8,950 bases of DNA from JAVBKP01 sp031553975 (GTDB lineage Bacteria; Bacillota; Clostridia; Peptostreptococcales; Anaerovoracaceae): positions 1 to 8,950 of the forward strand of contig JAVBKP010000120.1 in the NCBI GenBank assembly GCA_031553975.1, read 5' to 3'. Shown in pieces: positions 1 to 3,731 of the stretch (positions are counted from its first letter, which is position 1; the number at the start of each line of letters is the position of its first letter). The position numbers were made by a program, and so were the translations under genes. The notes beneath the pieces were generated by a model. That model had not been told where the DNA came from. It saw nothing but the letters and a program-made list of their open reading frames with translations, and searched no databases.

Positions 1-62
1 ATTTAGAGCCTAATCAAACCCTTGGAATCACAGTGGATGAAGGAAAGTTAAAAATTAATTAA
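1..62 (+). CDS. C-terminal end of an upstream gene (partial)
   Basis: An open frame starting at base 3 reads LEPNQTLGITVDEGKLKIN and stops at TAA (60-62). It ends ten bases before the tRNA promoter, which is a natural place for a gene to end. Codon use resembles the genes downstream. Only 19 residues are visible, too few to name a family, and the frame could be chance because any 60-base stretch may be open. No terminator hairpin is visible between this stop and the promoter at 72. Confidence 0.45.
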   Translation, partial: LEPNQTLGITVDEGKLKIN

Positions 63-71
63 ATATTCTTG

Positions 72-100
72 TTGACAGCTAGTCCAAATAATGTTATTAT
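72..100 (+). promoter_or_regulatory. sigma-A promoter of the tRNA array
   Basis: TTGACA (72-77) and TATTAT (95-100) are separated by 17 bases, so the -35 matches consensus exactly, the -10 matches five of six, and the spacing is optimal. The first tRNA gene begins 36 bases past the -10. A strong constitutive promoter is expected for stable RNA genes. The region 101-135 is a short leader without an obvious hairpin. Confidence 0.85.
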
Positions 101-135
101 TTTAAAGCAGTGTCCTCTACGGATACTGCTCATAT

Positions 136-212
136 GGCGGCGTAGCTTAGTTGGCTAGAGCGTTCGGTTCATACCCGAAAGGTCGGTGGTTCGACTCCAC
201 TCGCCGCTACCA
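136..212 (+). tRNA. tRNA-Met (CAT), elongator type
   Basis: The full cloverleaf is visible: acceptor GGCGGCG (136-142) against CGCCGCT (202-208), D stem GCTT/GAGC, anticodon stem TTCGG/CCGAA with loop TTCATAC (anticodon CAT), and T stem GGTGG/CCACT with loop TTCGACT. Discriminator A209 and an encoded CCA (210-212) follow. Position 1-72 is a G-U pair, not the unpaired end typical of initiator tRNA, and the anticodon stem lacks the three consecutive G-C pairs of initiators. It is therefore called elongator Met. A lysidine-modified Ile(CAT) tRNA is less likely but not excluded. It is the first gene of the array. Confidence 0.93.
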
Positions 213-256
213 TATAGTGCTGGTGGTGATACATAGATATTGCTGTTGGTACTTAT

Positions 257-332
257 GGGCGCATAGCTCAGCTGGGAGAGCATCTGCCTTACAAGCAGGA
301 GGTCATAGGTTCGATCCCTATTGCGCCCACCA
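257..332 (+). tRNA. tRNA-Val (TAC)
   Basis: Acceptor GGGCGCA (257-263) pairs perfectly with TGCGCCC (322-328). The D stem is GCTC/GAGC, the anticodon stem TCTGC/GCAGG with loop CTTACAA gives anticodon TAC, and the T stem is ATAGG/CCTAT. Discriminator A329 and CCA (330-332) are encoded. It lies 44 bases after tRNA-Met with no terminator between them, so the two are probably cotranscribed. Confidence 0.97.
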
Positions 333-343
333 AATAAAAATTG

Positions 344-368
344 AAGGATGTAAAGTCCTTTCTTTTTT
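344..368 (+). terminator. weak terminator-like hairpin between tRNA-Val and tRNA-Asp
   Basis: AAGGA (344-348) and TCCTT (356-360) form a 5-bp stem with a 7-base loop. A T-rich tract (361-368, one C) follows and runs directly into tRNA-Asp at 369. The stem is short and AT-rich, so it is more likely a partial attenuator, an RNase processing stem or chance than an efficient terminator. It matters only because it would lower expression of the downstream tRNAs. Confidence 0.3.
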
Positions 369-445
369 GGCCTGGTAGTTCAGTTGGTTAGAATGCCAGC
401 CTGTCACGCTGGAGGTCGACGGTTCGAGCCCGTTCCAGGTCGCCA
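369..445 (+). tRNA. tRNA-Asp (GTC)
   Basis: Acceptor GGCCTGG (369-375) pairs with CCAGGTC (435-441), including one G-U pair. The anticodon stem CCAGC/GCTGG with loop CTGTCAC gives GTC. The T stem GACGG/CCGTT closes loop TTCGAGC. Discriminator G442, as usual for Asp, and CCA (443-445) are encoded. It is followed at once by the repeat-bearing spacer 446-613. Confidence 0.97.
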
Positions 446-450
446 ATTTT

Positions 451-485
451 CAAATTGAAATCACGAAGTATAATGGAAATTTAAC
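451..485 (+). repeat. 35-bp imperfect direct repeat, copy A
   Basis: This copy begins six bases after tRNA-Asp and matches the copy at 573-607 at 31 of 35 positions. Both contain AAATTG near the start and GGAAATTTAAC at the end. It carries TATAAT (469-474), but no -35 lies at a suitable distance. A shorter degenerate relative of its first part occurs at 525-537. Confidence 0.8.
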
Positions 486-542
486 TTAACATACGTAGGA
501 AAATTTTCGTTAGACGAGGAATGTAATTTGAAATGACTCACA

Positions 543-560
543 GTGTATATAGATATACAC
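543..560. other. perfect hairpin in the Asp-Gly spacer
   Basis: GTGTATAT (543-550) and ATATACAC (553-560) are perfect inverted complements, which would in RNA close as seven pairs with a 4-base loop. Outside it, CTC (538-540) and GAG (561-563) could extend the stem past a 3-base bulge. AATTTGAA (525-532) and TTCAAATT (571-578) form a further outer inverted repeat. No T-run follows, so it is not a terminator. An RNA-processing stem in the polycistronic tRNA precursor is possible. Confidence 0.6.
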
Positions 561-572
561 GAGAATCGGCTT

Positions 573-607
573 CAAATTGCAATGACAAAGTATAACGGAA
601 ATTTAAC
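573..607 (+). repeat. 35-bp imperfect direct repeat, copy B
   Basis: This is the second copy of the spacer repeat, ending seven bases before tRNA-Gly. It differs from copy A at four positions (repeat positions 8, 12, 15 and 24). The two copies enclose 87 bases (486-572) that include the hairpin at 543-560. The arrangement could come from duplication of a spacer followed by loss of a tRNA gene, or from a small insertion. Confidence 0.8.
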
Positions 608-613
608 AAGTAT

Positions 614-687
614 GCGGATGTAGTTTAATGGTAGAACTTCAGCCTTCCAAGCTGATCGCGCGGGTTCGATTCCCGCCATCCGCTCCA
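614..687 (+). tRNA. tRNA-Gly (TCC)
   Basis: Acceptor GCGGATG (614-620) pairs perfectly with CATCCGC (677-683). The D stem is GTTT/GAAC, the anticodon stem TCAGC/GCTGA with loop CTTCCAA gives TCC, and the T stem GCGGG/CCCGC closes loop TTCGATT. Discriminator T684 and CCA (685-687) are encoded. This gene is intact. Its 3' part, from the end of the T loop through the CCA, occurs twice more downstream (from 806 and 880), as expected if the gene is an integration target. Confidence 0.97.
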
Positions 688-699
688 AAAGGGAATCGA
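669..699 (+). repeat. tRNA-Gly 3'-end repeat, copy 1 (within the intact tRNA)
   Basis: These 31 bases are repeated without mismatch at 806-836. They cover the end of the T loop, the 3' side of the T stem, the acceptor strand, CCA and 12 bases beyond it. TTCGATTCCC (665-674) and GGGAATCGAA (691-700) form a perfect 10-bp inverted repeat across the tRNA 3' end, so the repeat has the inverted-arm layout often seen in tyrosine-recombinase attachment cores. No integrase gene is visible in the window. Confidence 0.85.
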
Positions 700-805
700 A
701 GCCGAAAGGGCGTCGAGCGTTAAAAAATCATCATGGATGATTTTTAGTGAGACGGTTCAAGCCTGTCGTACAGGCGAAGAACGGCAGATGCGAAGCATCT
801 GTGTA
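700..805. other. hairpin-rich 106-bp insert between tRNA-Gly 3'-end copies 1 and 2
   Basis: Three perfect hairpins with 3-base loops lie in a row: AAAAATCATC/GATGATTTTT (723-732/736-745, loop ATG), GCCTGT/ACAGGC (761-766/770-775, loop CGT) and CAGATGC/GCATCTG (785-791/795-801, loop GAA). CGTC (711-714) can also pair with GACG (751-754) around the first hairpin, and GCCG (701-704) with CGGC (782-785). No credible reading frame is present. It may be a non-autonomous inserted element, a structured RNA, or the remnant of a larger island. It would be transcribed with the tRNA array. Confidence 0.55.
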
Positions 806-836
806 ATTCCCGCCATCCGCTCCAAAAGGGAATCGA
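806..836 (+). repeat. tRNA-Gly 3'-end repeat, copy 2 (orphan)
   Basis: This is a perfect 31-bp copy of 669-699, 137 bases downstream, without any 5' tRNA half in front of it. It holds the last T-loop bases, CCCGC, the acceptor strand CATCCGC, T and CCA. Identity stops abruptly at both ends (base 805 against 668, base 837 against 700). This fits an attachment-site duplicate or a recent tandem duplication. Confidence 0.9.
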
Positions 837-879
837 GTTTTCTTGGGGTCCCCACAAAATGAAATTTTGAGGGGTAGGG
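837..879. other. short hairpin insert between tRNA-Gly 3'-end copies 2 and 3
   Basis: This 43-base segment is mostly one stem-loop: CCCC (850-853), a mismatched A, CAAAAT (855-860), loop GAA, ATTTTG (864-869), a mismatched A and GGGG (871-874). The GAA triloop is shared with the 785-801 hairpin of the first insert. It has no coding capacity. It could be a second, smaller insertion or the residue of one. Confidence 0.55.
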
Positions 880-899
880 TTCCCGCCATCCGCTCCAAA
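880..899 (+). repeat. tRNA-Gly 3'-end repeat, copy 3 (orphan, shorter)
   Basis: The 20-base core ttcccgccatccgctccaaa is identical to 670-689 and 807-826. The 11 bases that follow the core in copies 1 and 2 are missing here. The sequence after it (900-919) is an ordinary spacer leading into tRNA-Lys, so this copy marks the distal edge of the disturbed region. Confidence 0.88.
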
Positions 900-919
900 T
901 AATCTACCAGAGGCAGCTT

Positions 920-995
920 GCGCCATTAGCTCAGTCGGTAGAGCACCTGACTCTTAATCAGGGTGTCCCGCGTTCGAGCCGCGGATGGCGCACCA
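920..995 (+). tRNA. tRNA-Lys (CTT)
   Basis: Acceptor GCGCCAT (920-926) pairs with ATGGCGC (985-991). The anticodon stem CCTGA/TCAGG with loop CTCTTAA gives CTT, and the T stem CCGCG/CGCGG closes loop TTCGAGC. Discriminator A992 and CCA (993-995) are encoded. It is a close paralogue of the next tRNA, differing mainly in compensated acceptor pairs and in the anticodon. Confidence 0.97.
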
Positions 996-1033
996 TAAGT
1001 ATCGACTGTTTATGTGTTGCAGTACCTGTTTAT

Positions 1034-1109
1034 GACCCATTAGCTCAGTCGGTAGAGCACTTGACTTTTAATCAAGGTGTCCCGCGTTCGAGTCGCGGAT
1101 GGGTCACCA
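1034..1109 (+). tRNA. tRNA-Lys (TTT)
   Basis: Acceptor GACCCAT (1034-1040) pairs with ATGGGTC (1099-1105). The anticodon stem CTTGA/TCAAG with loop CTTTTAA gives TTT, and the T stem CCGCG/CGCGG closes loop TTCGAGT. Discriminator A1106 and CCA (1107-1109) are encoded. The strong likeness to tRNA-Lys(CTT), 38 bases upstream, suggests a tandem duplication followed by anticodon change. No terminator follows, so the first promoter may read through into Cys and His. Confidence 0.97.
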
Positions 1110-1138
1110 ATTTTTTAACAAAAGAAATATCATTTTTA

Positions 1139-1168
1139 TTGACATTTCTGGAACTATGCGCATATAAT
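1139..1168 (+). promoter_or_regulatory. promoter of the tRNA-Cys/His pair
   Basis: TTGACA (1139-1144) and TATAAT (1163-1168), both perfect hexamers, are 18 bases apart. tRNA-Cys begins 20 bases past the -10. It gives Cys and His their own strong start in addition to read-through from the upstream array. Confidence 0.85.
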
Positions 1169-1188
1169 AAGAAGTGTGCAGTAGATAA

Positions 1189-1263
1189 GGCGACGTAGCC
1201 AAGTGGTAAGGCAGAGCTCTGCAAAAGCTCCACTCCCCAGTTCAAATCTGGGCGTCGCCTCCA
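1189..1263 (+). tRNA. tRNA-Cys (GCA)
   Basis: Acceptor GGCGACG (1189-1195) pairs with CGTCGCC (1253-1259). The anticodon stem GAGCT/AGCTC with loop CTGCAAA gives GCA, and the T stem CCCAG/CTGGG closes loop TTCAAAT. The discriminator is T1260, the U73 that identifies tRNA-Cys, and CCA (1261-1263) is encoded. Confidence 0.97.
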
Positions 1264-1275
1264 ATATTTTAATAT

Positions 1276-1352
1276 GGTGGGCGTAGTCAAGTGGTTAAGA
1301 CACAGGGTTGTGGCTCCTGCATGCGTGGGTTCAAATCCCATCGTCCACCCCA
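1276..1352 (+). tRNA. tRNA-His (GTG)
   Basis: Acceptor GTGGGCG (1277-1283) pairs with CGTCCAC (1342-1348). An extra 5' G (1276, position -1) faces discriminator C1349, the hallmark of tRNA-His. The anticodon loop TTGTGGC gives GTG, and the T stem GTGGG/CCCAT closes loop TTCAAAT. CCA (1350-1352) is encoded. It is the last tRNA before the terminator. Confidence 0.97.
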
Positions 1353-1363
1353 AAACAACAATC

Positions 1364-1387
1364 AAAGAGCATTAGCTCTTTTTTTTT
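1364..1387 (+). terminator. intrinsic terminator of the tRNA array
   Basis: AAAGAGC (1364-1370) and GCTCTTT (1375-1381) form a 7-bp stem with loop ATTA, and the T tract continues to 1387. It lies 12 bases after tRNA-His. A second hairpin, TTTTGCT/AGCAAAA (1384-1390/1395-1401), overlaps the end of the T tract. Read from the minus strand the same region could also end the small gene at 1409-1612, though the T tract on that side is interrupted. Confidence 0.88.
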
Positions 1388-1408
1388 GCTAATAAGCAAA
1401 AGCTAATC

Positions 1409-1612
1409 TTAAAACAAGGCGCGTGCCAACAATAAAAATCCAAAGATGACAAAAGGGATGCCAACAATTGAAGCAATGACTGTGCAGATCAAAATCACAC
1501 CGACAATGACAAAAACAAAACCTATGATGGCGGCCGTCAACCTACCTACTAAACCTAATACAAACCCGATCATGCCCCACAGTGCGCGAAAAGGCCAAAA
1601 TAAAATACCCAT
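1409..1612 (-). CDS. small hydrophobic membrane protein (67 aa)
   Basis: The protein is almost wholly hydrophobic with a few charged residues near the N-terminus. Two membrane segments are likely, around residues 11-38 (with one Arg near 24) and 40-66. The start is the ATG at 1610-1612, preceded by AGGAGG (complement of 1620-1625) at a spacing of 7, which strongly supports a real gene. I recognise the style of conserved short Gram-positive membrane proteins of unknown role (FVLGLVGRLTAAIIG, IVGIPFVIFG) but can name no function. It runs convergent to the tRNA array and divergent from the lipoprotein gene. Its promoter is not clear; ATAATA at 1642-1647 could be a -10 on the minus strand, with a poor -35. 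Confidence 0.82.
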   Translation of the reverse strand: MGILFWPFRALWGMIGFVLGLVGRLTAAIIGFVFVIVGVILICTVIASIVGIPFVIFGFLLLARALF

Positions 1613-1713
1613 GCTTTTTCCTCCTTTTTTTCAATCTTAACATAATAAAATTGATTTAATTTTAGAATAGGATTAAAATTAAATGAGAAAATCGTATTGA
1701 ATAGGCACAATAG

Positions 1714-1722
1714 TGCTATAAG
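1714..1722 (+). promoter_or_regulatory. possible extended -10 promoter of the lipoprotein operon
   Basis: TGCTATAAG (1714-1722) fits the extended -10 pattern TGnTATAAT with one mismatch. TTGAAT (1697-1702) lies upstream, but only 14 bases from the hexamer, too close for a normal -35. GCAC (1705-1708) and GTGC (1713-1716) form a small inverted repeat next to the -10 that could be an operator half-site pair. The lipoprotein start is 45 bases downstream. Confidence 0.45.
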
Positions 1723-1754
1723 AATGAAAAGATGGTTCCTAAAAAGTATGAACT

Positions 1755-1760
1755 GAGAGG
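1755..1760 (+). promoter_or_regulatory. ribosome binding site that fixes the lipoprotein start
   Basis: GAGAGG lies seven bases before the ATG at 1768. The in-frame ATG at 1732 has only GAAAAG before it and would put 12 charged residues ahead of the signal peptide, so 1768 is preferred. Confidence 0.7.
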
Positions 1761-1767
1761 TTTGCGT

Positions 1768-2622
1768 ATGAAAAAGATTATTTTTGTGTTATTGCTAGTC
1801 TTAATGCTCTCTGGATGTAACCAAGCAAAGGATGATAACCAAACTGAGGTCCAAATTGCAAACAAGCCACCAGTGGGGGTAATGATTAACCCAGAAGGCA
1901 CAATCCTAAAGGAACGATTTAAGGTGCCAGAAGGGTTTTCTAGAGTAGAATCAGAGCCTGGGAGCTTTGGTGAGTTTTTACAGCAACTACCTTTAAAGCC
2001 AGATAATACTAAAGTTAAAAACTTTGATGGTAGCGAAAAGGCACATGATGTTCATTTAGCGGTGGTAGATTATTCGTTGGGTGATAGAGATTTGCAACAG
2101 TGCGCTGATGCGGTGATGAGGCTGAGAGCTGAGTATTTTTATGAAAAGGATGCTTTGGATATGATTCATTTCAATTTCACCAATGGGTTCAAAGCGGAGT
2201 TTAGTACCTGGGCCAGCGGTCATAGTATTGCTGTGAACGACAACGATGTATCTTGGGTTAAGGATTCCAAAAGGGATGGCACAAGGGAGAGTTTTGACAA
2301 ATTTATGAATATGGTATATGCCTATGCAGGGACATTGTCTCTAAAGGAAGAGCTAATATCAAAGGATATACAGGATTTACAAATTGGGGATGTATTCATA
2401 CACGGAGGATCACCTGGACATGCTGTAATTGTGGTGGATATGGCGATAAATGATGCTACAGGTCAAAAGATTTTCATGCTAGCCCAAAGCTATATGCCGG
2501 CACAGGATATTCAAATATTAAAAGGTGACACAGATAACACACCGTGGTATGATGCAAACATAGAACAAACGTTGGATACACCAGAGTGGACCTTTGAAAA
2601 AACTGAATTGAGAGCATGGTAA
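1768..2622 (+). CDS. DUF4846-family lipoprotein (284 aa)
   Basis: The N-terminus is a lipoprotein signal: MKK, a hydrophobic core and the lipobox LSGC with the lipidated cysteine at residue 17. The mature protein should therefore be anchored on the outer face of the membrane. The body resembles DUF4846 proteins, with the stretches DVHLAVVDYSLGDRDLQQCADAVMRL and AEFSTWASG, an AYAGT stretch near residue 186, then GDVFIHGGSPGHAVIVVD and LAQSYMPAQDIQ. Cys112 in QQCADA and His218 in SPGHAV stand in the order of the catalytic Cys and His of NlpC/P60-like enzymes, so a papain-like cell-wall hydrolase or amidase is possible; that is inference. The gene precedes the metallo-beta-lactamase gene by three bases, which points to cotranscription. 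Family confidence is good, function is unknown. Confidence 0.88.
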   Translation: MKKIIFVLLLVLMLSGCNQAKDDNQTEVQIANKPPVGVMINPEGTILKERFKVPEGFSRVESEPGSFGEFLQQLPLKPDNTKVKNFDGSEKAHDVHLAVVDYSLGDRDLQQCADAVMRLRAEYFYEKDALDMIHFNFTNGFKAEFSTWASGHSIAVNDNDVSWVKDSKRDGTRESFDKFMNMVYAYAGTLSLKEELISKDIQDLQIGDVFIHGGSPGHAVIVVDMAINDATGQKIFMLAQSYMPAQDIQILKGDTDNTPWYDANIEQTLDTPEWTFEKTELRAW

Positions 2623-2625
2623 AAG

Positions 2626-3525
2626 ATGAATAGAAATACAAAACAACTAACAAGGATTATTGTTGGACTTGCGGTGATTATAATGGGTGGCGTTGGGGGA
2701 ATCAATGCAGTAGGTGAGCTAAATGCGGCAGAACCATTACCACCAGACCATATTAGGATACATTTTATTGATGTAGGGCAGGCGGATAGTATTTTACTTC
2801 AACTTCCCAATATGGAAAATATGCTCATAGATGCAGGCAACAACGAAGATGGGCAACGGGTGGTGGAGTACCTACATGATTTAGGCATAAACAAGCTGGA
2901 TTACGTCATAGGCACCCATCCTCACGAAGACCACATTGGTGGGCTAGATGATGTGATATACGGCTTTGATATTGGGAATATATACATGCCAAGGGCAGTG
3001 GCTACCACAAAGACATACAAAGATGTTTTACAGTCCATAAAGGACAAGGGACTAAAGGTGGATACTGCCAAAGGTGGCGTTTCTATCCTCAATCAAGAAA
3101 ATCTAAAAATCCAATTGTTAGCACCAAATGCAGACGAATATGAGGACCTAAACAACTATAGTGCCGTGGTCAAAGTGACTTTTGGTGATAGGAGCTTTCT
3201 TTTCACAGGGGACGCTGAAAGCCTTTCTGAACGGGAAATGTTAGATATGGGGTATGACCTAAGGGCAGATGTGTTGAAAGTAGGCCATCATGGAAGCCAT
3301 ACATCAACCAGCGAGGCGTTTTTAGACGAAGTAAATCCTATGTATGCGGTTATCATGTGCAGGAAAGACAATGACTACGGACATCCTCATAGGGAAACCT
3401 TAGAGGCATTAAACCACAGAGGCGTTCAAATACTCAGAACCGATGAACTGGGGACCATTGTCCTCACATCGGATGGGAATGAATTAGAGTTCAGTAAGGA
3501 GGCGCAGAATGCAGGTAACTATTGA
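2626..3525 (+). CDS. exported ComEC/Rec2-like metallo-beta-lactamase-fold hydrolase (299 aa)
   Basis: Residues 1-10 are basic, 11-28 hydrophobic, and a possible signal-peptidase site follows near NAA/EP (35-36), so the enzyme is exported or membrane-anchored. The fold is clear: FIDVGQADS (48-55), LIDAG (67-71), the metal-binding motif H98-x-H100-x-D102-H103 in THPHEDHIGG, FTGDAE with Asp196, GHHGSHTST (220-228) and GHPH (252-255). It corresponds to the C-terminal hydrolase domain of ComEC, here without the channel domain. In ComEC that domain is thought to degrade one DNA strand during uptake. Free-standing versions are common in Firmicutes and may be extracellular nucleases or phosphodiesterases. 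The last 17 bases overlap the DUF3006 gene. Confidence 0.93.
   Translation: MNRNTKQLTRIIVGLAVIIMGGVGGINAVGELNAAEPLPPDHIRIHFIDVGQADSILLQLPNMENMLIDAGNNEDGQRVVEYLHDLGINKLDYVIGTHPHEDHIGGLDDVIYGFDIGNIYMPRAVATTKTYKDVLQSIKDKGLKVDTAKGGVSILNQENLKIQLLAPNADEYEDLNNYSAVVKVTFGDRSFLFTGDAESLSEREMLDMGYDLRADVLKVGHHGSHTSTSEAFLDEVNPMYAVIMCRKDNDYGHPHRETLEALNHRGVQILRTDELGTIVLTSDGNELEFSKEAQNAGNY
3496..3502 (+). promoter_or_regulatory. strong ribosome binding site inside the metallo-beta-lactamase gene
   Basis: AAGGAGG, six bases before the ATG at 3509, lies within the last codons of the upstream gene. It supports the 17-base overlap as real and suggests coupled translation of the two proteins. Confidence 0.8.
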
Positions 3526-3703
3526 TCGTTTTGAGGGCGAGTATGCTGTAGTAGAACTGGAAAACAAAACAACAGTCAAGATGCCAAAAGTCTTAGTACC
3601 AGGGGCTAAAGAATCGGATGTAGTAGAAATTCGTATACTGACGCAGGAAACCACTGCAAGAAAAGACGAGATCGAAGACCTTATGGATGAAGTATTCAAG
3701 TAA
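3509..3703 (+). CDS. DUF3006 domain protein (64 aa)
   Basis: MQVTIDRFEGEYAVVEL, then a basic/acidic strand-rich middle and a C-terminal helix rich in E and D, match DUF3006, a small beta-rich protein. DUF3006 genes often sit beside or fused to ComEC-like metallo-beta-lactamases in Firmicutes, as here, so it is probably a partner or regulator of the upstream enzyme. It has no signal peptide although its neighbour is exported, which is a topological puzzle if they act together. The 17-base overlap implies coupled translation. Molecular function is unknown. Confidence 0.9.
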   Translation: MQVTIDRFEGEYAVVELENKTTVKMPKVLVPGAKESDVVEIRILTQETTARKDEIEDLMDEVFK

Positions 3704-3731
3704 AAATTAAATAATTAACGGGAGATATAAA

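Noticed and set aside
136..212. Initiator tRNA-Met
   Set aside because: The first acceptor pair is G-U, not unpaired, and the anticodon stem lacks the three G-C pairs typical of initiators.
151..378. Plus-strand reading frame of 75 codons
   Set aside because: It runs across the Met, Val and Asp tRNA genes and has no ribosome binding site.
469..474. TATAAT in repeat copy A as a promoter for tRNA-Gly
   Set aside because: No -35 is found at 15-19 bases. TTGAAA at 455-460 is only 8 bases away, and the second repeat copy has TATAAC instead.
723..745. Hairpin AAAAATCATC/GATGATTTTT as a terminator
   Set aside because: The stem is AT-rich and its T-run is part of the stem. No separate U-tract follows, and a stop here would cut off the two Lys tRNAs.
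669..899. CRISPR-like array
   Set aside because: Only three repeats, unequal spacers of 106 and 43 bp, and the repeat is plainly a tRNA 3' end.
744..926. Minus-strand reading frame of 60 codons over the tRNA-Gly repeats
   Set aside because: It lies on repeated tRNA ends and hairpins, has no binding site, and its sequence is explained by RNA-gene structure.
1072..1365. Minus-strand reading frame of 97 codons
   Set aside because: It covers tRNA-Cys and tRNA-His plus the end of tRNA-Lys. Such antisense frames of tRNA genes are often mis-annotated as proteins.
1446..1640. Plus-strand frame opposite the small membrane protein
   Set aside because: The minus-strand gene has an ideal ribosome binding site and a coherent membrane protein, while this frame is a threonine/proline-rich shadow.
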